From CAZMOK01 sp964567785 (GTDB lineage: Bacteria; Bacteroidota; Bacteroidia; Bacteroidales; JAGOPY01), in assembly GCA_964567785.1 (NCBI GenBank), contig CAZMOK010000001.1, positions 62,001 through 126,000 of the forward strand: a DNA stretch of 64,000 bases, written 5' to 3'. Made by a program: the position numbers and the translations under genes. The notes under the pieces were generated by a model. That model searched no databases. It saw only the letters and a program-made list of their open reading frames with translations, and was not told the origin of the DNA. This document shows positions 43,161 through 52,115 of the stretch, in pieces (positions within the stretch are counted from its first letter, which is position 1; the number at the start of each line of letters is the position of its first letter).

Positions 43161-45707
43161 TTACTGAACCAGTGCTTTGAAATCCGGGTCATCGAAGTAT
43201 TCTATGAACTCACGGTCTTTAGCTATCTCCGATTTAAGGCCTTCATCGGCTTTAACTGCTTCGGTTAGGCTCTCAAGCATCATCGACTTGTTCTCCATCC
43301 TGGCACCAAGTACGCCCATCAGGTAATAAGTATGGGCATCTTTGGGAGCACATTCGAGTGTCTGCTTTGCATCTTCGTATTTCTCGTTGAGCATTTCAAC
43401 AAGCCCAACGTTGAAGTCACAGTCTTTTGATCCGAAGAGGTTTTCTGCCCTGGTGTATTCACCCTTAGTGATCATGATGATACCCATATTGTAATCAACA
43501 TCTTCGCCAAGTTCCTGAGCTTTCTTGAAGTTTTCTTCGGCTTTGCCGTAGTCACCTTCCATGGCATAGATCACGCCAAGGTTGTTATGGACTTCACCGC
43601 TGTTAGGCTCAAGTTGTTTTGCTTTTTCAAGATGTTCTTTTGCGGCATCCATCTCGCCCATTTCAATCTCGATCGAAGCAGCGTTGACATAACCTTTGTA
43701 ATCATTGGGATAATTGTTGATCATAGCTTTATAGATCTTCAATTTTTCCGCATTGTCATCGGTAAGTGTCGCACTGTAGAGAAGTTCTTTTTCGTCGAGT
43801 TCTCTAGGGTTAGTAAGGCCAAGGGTTGCGATCTCATCATCCGTTTTCTTGGGCTCATAGCAGTTAACTGTTAATTCTGCCCTTCTCAATGGAGGAAGGA
43901 TATCTTCTTCAAGTTCAGGATAGATAATGATCATATTCCTGATTTCCTGTTCTTTCTTAGCCGGGGAGTTGGCACTGTTGATCACGTTCAGGATCATATT
44001 CTTATCCTGTATGTCGGATTCTTTGACAAGTTTAAGGAAACCGTTCCAGTCAGGTCCGAAGGAAGCGATATTGAAGTTGACATCATCCGCACCTTCAATA
44101 TTCATCTTTGAATCTTCTTCATTAACAAGCCTGTTGATCTTGCCTTTTAGATAGGTATGGGCTGTATTGGCCCTTCTTTCTGAAAGACCTTCGTTGAATG
44201 TTTCTTCACCCTCAGGCGATGCCCATCCGTCGATGCTGATATCCTTGATCTCGTATCCGAGCCTGAGGAAGTCGAACATCTCATCGAGCTTTTGCTTGCT
44301 ATCGTCAGCCCTGTTAAGAGGTACCCTCCAGTTAAGGTCGTGCCTGTTCACATAGAAATAGATCTTGGCCATCTTCGAAAGGAGGGTTTCTTTTTCATAG
44401 CCGTGATAAGCCAGCAAAGGGATCTCGTTGTGGCTGATCTTCATTGGTGTGATAATCACACCATCAGCAAGTTTGGTTTGTGGAAGTTTCTTGTATTTGT
44501 AGCCCTCTATCTGCTCATCGCTCATATCTTTGGTGAGGGGTTCCTTAGGAAGGAATATAACCGGGCTGACCTGGAGTTCGGAGGCCCTGAATCCTTCCTG
44601 GTAGGGGAACTCATCTTCATAAGTGAAAGTGCCCCCGCTTTGAGGAATGAGGATACCTTCACCGGCAACATCCTGTCCTTTGAGCATTACGCTTTTAAGT
44701 TCATAGGTGCCGTCCTCATGAACGAGCATCGGGGTGAACTCCATAGCTGCTTTGGGGTGGAAGTATTTTTCGGGGAATGTGCCTACTATCTTTACCTTAA
44801 CCATATCACCGTGTGCTTCGAGCGGATCAGGTGTAGTTACGAAGGTAACTTCCGGGAATTCCTTTTCCATTTTCTTTAAAGGATCACCTCCTCCAAACCT
44901 GTATTGAACACCAAGTGAAGTGAGGCTGTACATGTCTCCTTTAACAGCCATAGCTCCATCTACATAGGTGTCAAACCTGTCGGAGTCGACCCATTTCCAC
45001 TGTGATTCAACCAGGATATCCCATTTTGGTGCAATGTGGAAATCTACACCCAATGCAACGGGAACATAAGTTGTACGGGTACGTTCCCCAAACCAGCTTG
45101 CTCCTGAGCCGTAATTATCGCCCTGTATCACCGGTATATCATTTTCTGCTCCGTCTATACCGTTCTTTCTCCAGAGGGTTCCGGTCTCAGTATCGAAAGA
45201 CTCTGTTTGCCATTCTGCCCATCCTGCCCCTATAGTGGTGTAAAAGTCGACAAGCCTGTCGTTGTAACCGCTGATAAGGTTGCTTAGATTGATACGAAGC
45301 TGTGCGCTGTAATCGATCACATTGTTTTCATATCTCACCGTGTTAAAGCCTGACTGTTTGGTGAGCTTCGGGTCGCCGGTCTTATAGCCAATTACATACT
45401 GGTTGGCAATTTGCGCTTTCAGACCCCATATCGGGTGGAATTGCCATCCTCCGAAAAGGGAACCGCCGGCTGTCCAGGTTTCTTGGGGCGGTAGCCACTT
45501 ATTTTCTGACAAGTCACTGTGGCCGAGGCTAAGACCTCCATTGATACCGATATATCCATAACGGTCGAAATTGGCTTTCTTTTCCTTACGTGTCATTTTT
45601 TCCTTCTCCTGTTCGCCTTCCTCTTCCTGGCCAAAAGCCATGGCTGGGGCGAGACCGATCAGGGCTGCAAGGAAAATCTGTAAGAACAGATGATAAATCT
45701 TTTTCAT
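43161..45707 (-). CDS. OmpA-like/TPR outer membrane protein
   Basis: An 848-residue envelope protein. After the signal peptide it has an N-terminal beta-barrel (about 45-275; GYIGINGGLSLGHSD to LTSLGVQYRFGGG), an Ig-like middle (about 290-440), an OmpA-like domain (about 445-615; ISIDGWASPEGEETFNEGLS) and TPR repeats (about 660-830; AKEHLEKAKQLEPNSGEVHN and GKAEENFKKAQELGEDVDYN). The OmpA loop has ASPEG where peptidoglycan-binding OmpA proteins have TD, so the DAP-contacting Asp is Ser. It resembles T9SS-associated OmpA/TPR proteins of Bacteroidota only broadly, and I cannot assign it to one. A promoter is predicted. Confidence 0.75.
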   Translation of the reverse strand: MKKIYHLFLQIFLAALIGLAPAMAFGQEEEGEQEKEKMTRKEKKANFDRYGYIGINGGLSLGHSDLSENKWLPPQETWTAGGSLFGGWQFHPIWGLKAQIANQYVIGYKTGDPKLTKQSGFNTVRYENNVIDYSAQLRINLSNLISGYNDRLVDFYTTIGAGWAEWQTESFDTETGTLWRKNGIDGAENDIPVIQGDNYGSGASWFGERTRTTYVPVALGVDFHIAPKWDILVESQWKWVDSDRFDTYVDGAMAVKGDMYSLTSLGVQYRFGGGDPLKKMEKEFPEVTFVTTPDPLEAHGDMVKVKIVGTFPEKYFHPKAAMEFTPMLVHEDGTYELKSVMLKGQDVAGEGILIPQSGGTFTYEDEFPYQEGFRASELQVSPVIFLPKEPLTKDMSDEQIEGYKYKKLPQTKLADGVIITPMKISHNEIPLLAYHGYEKETLLSKMAKIYFYVNRHDLNWRVPLNRADDSKQKLDEMFDFLRLGYEIKDISIDGWASPEGEETFNEGLSERRANTAHTYLKGKINRLVNEEDSKMNIEGADDVNFNIASFGPDWNGFLKLVKESDIQDKNMILNVINSANSPAKKEQEIRNMIIIYPELEEDILPPLRRAELTVNCYEPKKTDDEIATLGLTNPRELDEKELLYSATLTDDNAEKLKIYKAMINNYPNDYKGYVNAASIEIEMGEMDAAKEHLEKAKQLEPNSGEVHNNLGVIYAMEGDYGKAEENFKKAQELGEDVDYNMGIIMITKGEYTRAENLFGSKDCDFNVGLVEMLNEKYEDAKQTLECAPKDAHTYYLMGVLGARMENKSMMLESLTEAVKADEGLKSEIAKDREFIEYFDDPDFKALVQ

Positions 45708-45757
45708 ATTAATTGATTTAGGGTTAATTATTTCGTTTTACTTCAATTAATTCACTG

Positions 45758-45788
45758 CAAAAATAAAAAGTCTCTAATGATAATCAAT
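45758..45788 (-). promoter_or_regulatory. Predicted promoter of the OmpA/TPR gene
   Basis: Minus strand ATTG (45788-45785), 19 bases, TATTTTTG (45765-45758). The -7 fits exactly. The ATG is 50 bases below, leaving room for a leader. Confidence 0.55.
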
Positions 45789-45969
45789 ACATACAAGCTC
45801 TCTAAATTAAACAAAATAGGCTCTCGTATCAATTATTTGACCCATTGATTTACAAAGGATACAGATTTAAATTCGCAATTGATCCATGCAAACAGTTGAA
45901 AACCATTGAAAACAAGGGTAATACAGTTTACTTGGCCTATCCGCGACAAATATAGGAAGAATACGATAT

Positions 45970-45992
45970 ATTATCAAGTTTTTATTGATAAT
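45970..45992. repeat. ATTATCAA/TTGATAAT inverted repeat
   Basis: Perfect 8-bp arms with a 7-base spacer, about 100 bases before the end of the spacer and near the 3' end of yifB. Same half-site as the dyads at 16426 and 37862. Confidence 0.45.
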
Positions 45993-46088
45993 GCTTGGAT
46001 TGGCCGATAATTCAAACGGTAATGTTTTAATGCGGGTAAGTTCAAAAAAATAAGTAATAACTTAACAATAAAATAAACAAAACTTAAA

Positions 46089-47627
46089 TTATTTCCCCCA
46101 GTTCTCCCTGTCGAGGCTCCGGTAATGTATGGCTTCTGCTACGTGCTCCGGTTTAATTTCCCCCGACTGGTCAAGGTCGGCAATGGTTCGTGAAACCTTT
46201 AATATCCTGTCATATGCCCTTGCGGAGAGTTTCAACCGTTCCATGGCATCTTTCAGCAGGGAAATACAAGCACCGTTAAGTGTGCATACCTTCCTTACCT
46301 GCCTGATATTCATCTGTGCATTGCAATGTATTTCGGGCGCCCGGCTGAACCTGTTGTCTTGTATCTCCCTGGCATTCACTACCCTGTGTCTCACATCTTT
46401 GCTTTTCTCCTTCGGTTTAAGAACCGAAAGGTCCTTGAAAGGAACAGGAACCACTTCTATGTGAATGTCGATCCGGTCGAGCAAGGGCCCGGAGATCTTA
46501 TTCAGGTATTTCTGCACTGTTCCCGGCGGGCAAACACATTCTTGTTCGGGATGATTGTAATATCCGCACGGACAAGGGTTCATGGCTGCCACAAGCATGA
46601 AGTTAGCAGGATATTCCACTGTGAGCCTTGCCCTTGAAATGGTAACAATCCTTTCTTCCATTGGCTGGCGCATCACCTCCAGTACCGACCTCTTGAATTC
46701 AGGAAGCTCATCGAGGAAGAGCACCCCGTTCTGTGCCAGGGATATTTCACCCGGCTGGGGGAAGGAGCCGCCGCCTACAAGCCCGGCATCGCTGATAGTA
46801 TGATGAGGCGCCCTGAAAGGTCTTTCTGTAATTATGGAAAGATCGCCCTTCAGCTTACCGGCTACAGAGTGTATCTTGGTGGTTTCCAGCGCCTCTTTTA
46901 GCGTCAGGGGAGGTAGGATGGTAGGCAGCCTTTTGGCCAGCATGGTCTTTCCCGATCCCGGCGGTCCGATCAGCAGGATATTATGCCCACCGGCCGCACT
47001 GATCTCGAGTGCTCTTTTGATGTTTTCCTGTCCTTTCACATCCGAGAAGTCCACCTGGTAGTTCTCTGCACCGGACCTGAACAGCGCTGCTGTATCGATC
47101 TTAACCGGTTCAAGCTCTTTGTCACCGTTGAGGTGGTTGATAACTTCTTTCAGGTGTGCAGCCCCGTAGACATCGATACCGTCCACAATGGCAGCCTCCC
47201 CAGCATTGGCTGCAGGAAGTATGAGCCCTTTGAATCCCTTTTCCTGTGCCTCAATGGCCATTGGAAGCGCGCCTTTTACCGGCTTAATGCTTCCGTCAAG
47301 TGAAAGTTCACCCATGATGATCAATCCGTCCATTTTCTCAACCGATATCTGTTCCGATGCCCCAAGTATTCCTGCTGCCAGTGTCAGGTCGTATGCTGAG
47401 CCTTCTTTCCGGATGTCGGCCGGAGCCATGTTGATAACGATCTTTTTACCGGGAAACCGGAATTCGTTGTTCACCAGCGCAGCTTCGATTCGCTGCTGGC
47501 TCTCCTTCACCGCACTGTCGGGCAAGCCGACCAACAGAAAATTTATTCCCTGATCAACATTAACCTCAACCGTTATGGTTGTTGCGTTGATCCCGAAGAT
47601 GGCACAGCCATATGTCCTAACCAGCAT
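46089..47627 (-). CDS. comM: YifB/ComM family AAA ATPase
   Basis: A 512-residue Mg-chelatase-like AAA+ protein; ComM acts in natural transformation as a branch-migration helicase. The N-terminal domain contains GLPDSAVKESQQRIEAALVN, followed by LIGPPGSGKTMLAKRLPTI (Walker A), HHTISDAGLVGGG, LFLDELPEFKRSVLEVMRQP (Walker B) and a Cys-rich stretch with MNPCPCGYY and CVCPPG typical of the family. Full length. The symbol is used by homology; transformability of the host is not shown. Confidence 0.93.
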   Translation of the reverse strand: MLVRTYGCAIFGINATTITVEVNVDQGINFLLVGLPDSAVKESQQRIEAALVNNEFRFPGKKIVINMAPADIRKEGSAYDLTLAAGILGASEQISVEKMDGLIIMGELSLDGSIKPVKGALPMAIEAQEKGFKGLILPAANAGEAAIVDGIDVYGAAHLKEVINHLNGDKELEPVKIDTAALFRSGAENYQVDFSDVKGQENIKRALEISAAGGHNILLIGPPGSGKTMLAKRLPTILPPLTLKEALETTKIHSVAGKLKGDLSIITERPFRAPHHTISDAGLVGGGSFPQPGEISLAQNGVLFLDELPEFKRSVLEVMRQPMEERIVTISRARLTVEYPANFMLVAAMNPCPCGYYNHPEQECVCPPGTVQKYLNKISGPLLDRIDIHIEVVPVPFKDLSVLKPKEKSKDVRHRVVNAREIQDNRFSRAPEIHCNAQMNIRQVRKVCTLNGACISLLKDAMERLKLSARAYDRILKVSRTIADLDQSGEIKPEHVAEAIHYRSLDRENWGK

Positions 47628-47705
47628 ACAAAGAGATAATTAAGTTAAACTATGCTGATTTATCGAAAAAGAAGGAAAAAATACCTGTTGAAAACCGTCT
47701 TTTTT

Positions 47706-48713
47706 TTAAAATCTTTTCGGCTTGTATCCTGAGGATTGAAGAATCCCTTGTGAATCAGTGTTTTGAAGGATCTTTTCCAGGGGCATGCCGGGATTGTTAA
47801 GAGCATACTCCCTCACTATCTGCCACCCCAGCCAGCGACCTGTCATGGCCGGTGATTCTTTTCCAAAGCCGTTGGTAAAAGGGCCATCCTGGATCAAGTG
47901 GTTGATCTTATGGTAATCTGAAGAGTATAATAGGTCGTTGTTAATTATAAACGACCACAACTCGTTTTCATTCTCAATACACCACTGAAGCTGTTCAGGG
48001 GTGAATCCGATCTTATGCTCATCGGGTGTTTCAGGCAGCATGTTGTCGAGAAAGTATAACACTTTTCCGTAATAGATCATCCGGTCGAGGAGGGTGTTCA
48101 TACTGCCGGGCTCTGCAAAAGAATCCATGGCCATTTCAGAGAAGCAGTCGGGTAGAATGGAGTGTGGCTCCATTCGCCTCACCCGGTAAAAAGGTAAACC
48201 AACCTGTTTGTAGCCCTCAAAATCCTTTCCCATGTAAAGGTCGAGGGCAAAGATCAGGACCGAATCGTAATAACCTGCCGGGTTTTCATAGCTCAGCCCG
48301 GAGATATAGGAATAAATTTCAGGTATATCCTTTTCAGGAAAGTGATATTTGAAGTAAGTAAAGGCTTCAGTAAAATCTTCTTCTATGGCTTTAAGATCGG
48401 GGTACTGTTTCAGGCATTCATCCGCTACCTTAAGATTGAAAGGGTCATTGATGAATTCGCTGATCTGAATTATGCCAAGTGTATCCCTGTAGTTGTCGCC
48501 GAGAAAGAACCTGAAACGCCCTGAAAGCTCTTCCAGGCCCTTTCCCACATCCGACTTATCCAGTTCGAAAAGTGCTTTGCCATACCTGTGGATCTCCACC
48601 GGCTCAATATCTATGCCCGAAATATCAGTTTTATAAGGGTTTGTATTACATGCCCATTGTAAAGAGGCCAGCAGCAAGATCAGGAACAATAATTCGGATC
48701 TTCTTTTTAGCAT
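47706..48713 (-). CDS. gldB: Gliding motility lipoprotein GldB
   Basis: A 335-residue lipoprotein. The signal LLFLILLLASLQWAC ends at a lipobox-like Cys with an unusual Gln-Trp-Ala before it. The mature region contains GldB marks: VEIHRYGKALFELD, then FRFFLGDNYRDTLG, YSYISGLSYENPAGYYDSV, ALDLYMGKDFEGYKQVG and MTGRWLGWQIVREYA. GldB is needed for gliding and T9SS function in flavobacteria, though its exact job is unclear. It is followed on the same strand by a PorT-like barrel, and yifB lies just downstream. Confidence 0.9.
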   Translation of the reverse strand: MLKRRSELLFLILLLASLQWACNTNPYKTDISGIDIEPVEIHRYGKALFELDKSDVGKGLEELSGRFRFFLGDNYRDTLGIIQISEFINDPFNLKVADECLKQYPDLKAIEEDFTEAFTYFKYHFPEKDIPEIYSYISGLSYENPAGYYDSVLIFALDLYMGKDFEGYKQVGLPFYRVRRMEPHSILPDCFSEMAMDSFAEPGSMNTLLDRMIYYGKVLYFLDNMLPETPDEHKIGFTPEQLQWCIENENELWSFIINNDLLYSSDYHKINHLIQDGPFTNGFGKESPAMTGRWLGWQIVREYALNNPGMPLEKILQNTDSQGILQSSGYKPKRF

Positions 48714-48750
48714 AAATGGATCATTAAGCCTTGATCACTTATTACAAAAT

Positions 48751-49353
48751 CTACAATATCTTCCACCCAAGGCTCACCCTCCAAAGGTTATTCTTTATAT
48801 CGTATTCTTCAGCACCGGCCGGAGGTTCATAGAGGTTATTCAACCCTATCTCATACCTTATATCGAGTGTGAGGAAAAGTATGTCGACGCCAGCCCCTAA
48901 TTGAATGGCCCACTGGAGATCTTTAAGTGAAGTTTCAGGAATGGGATCAGCAACGAGATCATTGAAGGTTACCTCTTTGTCAAAAATTATACCAGCGGAA
49001 GGTCCTCCCATGATCCGTAGATTTGCCACTCCGATATTGATAAACCTGAATCCCAGCATTACCGGGATCTCCAGTTGTTTCATCCTGATGGTCTGTTCTG
49101 CCCCGGTAACAAGGTTATAGGAAAAATCACCTCCTTTGGTTGTGTAAACGAATTCGGGTTGCAGGTACACCTTTTCACCATACCGGATAAAGGCCCCGAA
49201 CAGGAAGTTGGCCTTGGCTTCTTCTGTGATCTCAGGAAGATTAGTGGTAAACTTTGACGAATTGAACCCTGCCAGTGGACCGAGTGTCAGTTTCTGAGGA
49301 AGGGCAACGGAAACTGTAAGGAGAAAGGCTACTATTAAAAGTGTCTTTTTCAT
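48751..49353 (-). CDS. PorT-like outer membrane beta-barrel protein
   Basis: A 200-residue protein with signal peptide (MKKTLLIVAFLLTVSVALPQ) and a small barrel: LTLGPLAGFNSSKFT, FGAFIRYGEKVYLQPEFVY, MKQLEIPVMLGFRFINIGV, AIQLGAGVDILFLTLDIRY, and a closing WRVSLGWKIL. It looks like the PorT-family barrels of Bacteroidota, some of which serve T9SS. TACATTTG 23 bases upstream is a possible -7 box. It is in the same strand order as gldB. Function is not settled. Confidence 0.7.
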   Translation of the reverse strand: MKKTLLIVAFLLTVSVALPQKLTLGPLAGFNSSKFTTNLPEITEEAKANFLFGAFIRYGEKVYLQPEFVYTTKGGDFSYNLVTGAEQTIRMKQLEIPVMLGFRFINIGVANLRIMGGPSAGIIFDKEVTFNDLVADPIPETSLKDLQWAIQLGAGVDILFLTLDIRYEIGLNNLYEPPAGAEEYDIKNNLWRVSLGWKIL

Positions 49354-49375
49354 GATAAAACTTTATTTATTAAAA

Positions 49376-49383
49376 CAAATGTA
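49376..49383 (-). promoter_or_regulatory. Possible -7 box for the PorT-like gene at 48751
   Basis: Minus strand TACATTTG fits TAnnTTTG. No good -33 box was seen. Confidence 0.3.
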
Positions 49384-49461
49384 ATTATTAAACAACTTTC
49401 TTAACAGTTATTCTGTTAGCTAAATTATAAACATAACGCCGCAACCCTTATTCTATTTGGT

Positions 49462-49469
49462 TAAATTTG
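49462..49469 (+). promoter_or_regulatory. Possible -7 box for the barrel gene at 49488
   Basis: TAAATTTG fits TAnnTTTG, 18 bases before the ATG. The -33 region has no TTTG at the right distance. Confidence 0.3.
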
Positions 49470-49487
49470 TTTTTCGACTTTAAAAGA

Positions 49488-50183
49488 ATGAACTACAGAA
49501 AGATATTTATACTGCTCCTGCTGGTAATAATATCCTTATCCCTTCAGGCACAATACAAACCTATACTTCTGGGGCTGAAAGCATCTCCCAGTGTTGCCTG
49601 GCTTAAACCGGATGCAGAGGGTTATTCCTCTGACGGAATCTCTCCCGGTTTTTCATGGGGGCTGGGGGCGGAGTTTTATTTTATGGAGAACTATGCCGTG
49701 CTCACAGGTTTTGATGTGAGGTGGCTGAACGGCAAACTGGAAATGCCTTACGCTATGGATATGGGAAACGATACCCTCCCGGTTTTCGGCACTTTGAACA
49801 GGAAATATAAGTTTAAATATATCGAAATACCACTCGCCCTGAAACTCAAGACCGAACTGAATGAAAAACTCAGGTTTTTCGGAAAGGTCGGGCTTGGAAC
49901 CGGGTTCAGGCTGGATACGGAAGCAGAGGATGTATTCACCTACGAAGGTGGCACGGTTGACGACTCAGGCGACATAACTGAGGAAACAAAGCTGTTGCGT
50001 CATTCGCTCATACTGGGCGGGGGTATAGAATATGTCATAAAGGGGTCCACGGCAATTATCCTGGATCTGACTTATAACGATGGCTTTGTAAATATTCTCA
50101 ATGGCGGTAATGCCGCTGATCCGTCCGTTGACAACAAGGCCACCCTTAAATTTGTGGAATTGAATGTTGGAATTGTATTTTAG
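49488..50183 (+). CDS. PorT-like outer membrane beta-barrel protein
   Basis: A 231-residue protein from ATG 49488, which opens a signal peptide (YRKIFILLLLVIISLSLQAQ). A TTG at 49467 lies on the predicted -7 box and is rejected. The barrel has LLGLKASPSVAWLKPDAEGY, WGLGAEFYFMENYAVLTGFD, YIEIPLALKLKTELNEKLRF and a C-terminal FVELNVGIVF. It is divergent from the gldB/PorT-like gene pair and precedes nadE by seven bases. It is diverged from the neighbouring barrel. Confidence 0.72.
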   Translation: MNYRKIFILLLLVIISLSLQAQYKPILLGLKASPSVAWLKPDAEGYSSDGISPGFSWGLGAEFYFMENYAVLTGFDVRWLNGKLEMPYAMDMGNDTLPVFGTLNRKYKFKYIEIPLALKLKTELNEKLRFFGKVGLGTGFRLDTEAEDVFTYEGGTVDDSGDITEETKLLRHSLILGGGIEYVIKGSTAIILDLTYNDGFVNILNGGNAADPSVDNKATLKFVELNVGIVF

Positions 50184-50190
50184 CTGAGTT

Positions 50191-51831
50191 TTGAAGATAG
50201 CCCTTGCACAAATAAATTATCATATCGGCAATTTCGAAGAAAATTATGCCCGGATGCGCGCTGCCTTGCTTAAAGCTAAAAAGCAGGGGGCCGAACTGGT
50301 TGTCTTTGCCGAGCTTTCCCTCTCAGGGTATCCTCCCCGCGATTTCCTTGAGTTCGACGATTTTGTTGAGAGATGCTTTCACTGGACAGAAAAACTGGCT
50401 GAAGACTGTAAAGGGATAGCCGCTGTTGTGGGACTTCCTGTGAGGAACCAAACGGGTAAGGGCAAGCCTCTTTTCAATGCAGCCCTGTTCCTTGAGAAAG
50501 GGAAGATCAGAAGCGAATACCATAAAAGCTTGCTTCCGAATTACGATATATTCGACGAATACCGCTATTTTGAGCCCAACAGGGATTTCAGCCTTCTTGA
50601 ATACAAGGGGCTGCACTTTGCAGTCACGATCTGTGAAGACCTCTGGAACATCGGCAGCAACCCGCTTTATGTCAAGAACCCGATGGAAGAACTGACAAAA
50701 CTTAAACCGGATGTTGTCATAAATATAGCGGCCTCGCCTTTCCACTATGAACAGGAGGAGACAAGGAAAGCAGTGCTCAGGGACAATGCCCTTAAATACA
50801 ACCTTCCGGTCATTTATGTCAATCATGTAGGAGCCCAGACGGAGTTGCTCTTCGACGGGGGATCACTCGTCATGGACGCGAAAGGCCGTGTGGTCAGTGA
50901 ACTTAAATATTTCGAAGAAGACCTTAAAATATTCGACCTGCAGGAACTTTCAGAAGGCAATATGCCGCCGGTTGAAGAGAAGAAACCTGGTAAGATGGCC
51001 CTGATCCACGATGCACTGGTCATGGGCATAAGGAACTATTTCAGCAAGCTTGGTTTCGAAAAGGCGATCCTCGGCCTTTCGGGTGGAATAGATTCTGCCG
51101 TAACACTGGCTCTTGCAGTGAAAGCCCTGGGTCCAGAGAACGTTCTGGCAGTGCTCCTGCCTTCGGGCTTTTCATCAGAGCATTCCGTTTCGGATGCCAT
51201 CACCCTGGCAAACAACATCGGATGCCATTACGAGATAGTGCCTATAAATGAAGTTTTCGATGAATTCCGGTCACTTCTCAACAACATTTTCAACGGTAGT
51301 AAAATTGGCCTCACTGAAGAGAACATCCAGGCCAGGGCGCGTGGTGTGATATTGATGGCCCTGTCGAATAAATTTGGCTACATACTGCTCAATACATCCA
51401 ACAAGAGCGAAGCAGCCGTAGGGTACGGGACCCTTTACGGTGATATGAACGGAGGGATCTCGGTACTGGGGGATGTTTATAAGACCGAAGTTTTCGAGTT
51501 GGCAAGGTTTATAAATCGCAACGGCGGGATCATCCCGGAAAATACCATTTTGAAGCCCCCGTCAGCAGAACTTCGTCCCGACCAGAAAGATACTGATTCA
51601 CTGCCGGAATACGGCGTACTTGACGAGATACTCTACCAATATATCGAAATGAGAAAGGGACCTTCAGATATCATATCCATGGGTTTTGACGAAAAGATCG
51701 TGAGGAAGGTTCTGAGGCTGGTCAATATAAATGAGTACAAAAGACACCAGACACCTCCCATTTTGAGGGTATCGTCAAAGGCATTCGGAATGGGAAGAAG
51801 AATGCCCATTGTTGCCCGTTATCTCTCTTAG
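50191..51831 (+). CDS. nadE: Glutamine-dependent NAD+ synthase
   Basis: A 546-residue two-domain enzyme that makes NAD from deamido-NAD using glutamine nitrogen. The N-terminal nitrilase domain carries the catalytic Glu, Lys and Cys (AELSLSGYPPRDFLE, YHKSLLPNYDIFDEYRY, TICEDLWNIG); the C-terminal synthetase domain has LGLSGGIDSAVTLALAVKAL. It starts with TTG at 50191: the next Met would delete the first strand (KIALAQINYHIGNF). It is seven bases after the barrel gene and ends three bases before the NifU-like stop. Confidence 0.94.
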   Translation: MKIALAQINYHIGNFEENYARMRAALLKAKKQGAELVVFAELSLSGYPPRDFLEFDDFVERCFHWTEKLAEDCKGIAAVVGLPVRNQTGKGKPLFNAALFLEKGKIRSEYHKSLLPNYDIFDEYRYFEPNRDFSLLEYKGLHFAVTICEDLWNIGSNPLYVKNPMEELTKLKPDVVINIAASPFHYEQEETRKAVLRDNALKYNLPVIYVNHVGAQTELLFDGGSLVMDAKGRVVSELKYFEEDLKIFDLQELSEGNMPPVEEKKPGKMALIHDALVMGIRNYFSKLGFEKAILGLSGGIDSAVTLALAVKALGPENVLAVLLPSGFSSEHSVSDAITLANNIGCHYEIVPINEVFDEFRSLLNNIFNGSKIGLTEENIQARARGVILMALSNKFGYILLNTSNKSEAAVGYGTLYGDMNGGISVLGDVYKTEVFELARFINRNGGIIPENTILKPPSAELRPDQKDTDSLPEYGVLDEILYQYIEMRKGPSDIISMGFDEKIVRKVLRLVNINEYKRHQTPPILRVSSKAFGMGRRMPIVARYLS

Positions 51832-51833
51832 AA

Positions 51834-52085
51834 CTACAGGTTTACTGCCTCAACCGATTTGATCTCAGGGATTGCCTTCTTCATTGCATTTTCCACACCG
51901 CCCTTAAGGGTCATCATACTGTAAGGGCAGGTCCCGCAGGCACCCTGCAGTTCAACATTCACAACATTGTCGGTGGTAAGTTCCACAAACTTGATGTCGC
52001 CTCCATCCTGTTGGATGTATGGCCGGATCTGATCGAGTACATTTTGGATCTTCTTTATGATCAGTTCTTTATCTTTTGATTCCAT
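51834..52085 (-). CDS. NifU-like C-terminal-domain Fe-S scaffold
   Basis: An 83-residue NFU domain. YIQQDGGDIKFVEL and GACGTCPYSMMTLKGGVENA with the CxxC cluster-binding pair match the family. It assembles or carries [4Fe-4S] or [2Fe-2S] clusters as a dimer, with one CxxC per monomer. It is downstream of mrp by 30 bases on the minus strand, so the two are probably cotranscribed, a pairing that fits Fe-S delivery. Confidence 0.92.
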   Translation of the reverse strand: MESKDKELIIKKIQNVLDQIRPYIQQDGGDIKFVELTTDNVVNVELQGACGTCPYSMMTLKGGVENAMKKAIPEIKSVEAVNL

Positions 52086-52115
52086 GGTGTTATTACGATT
52101 ATTTCCTGTTGGTCT

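Larger units (their letters stand above)
45708..46088. other. Intergenic region upstream of the OmpA/TPR gene
   Basis: About 380 AT-rich bases without a gene. It holds the predicted promoter (45758-45788), a second far TATATTTG -7-like box on the minus strand (around 45942-45955), and a perfect 8-bp inverted repeat ATTATCAA/TTGATAAT (45970-45992). No terminator of yifB was seen. Confidence 0.5.
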
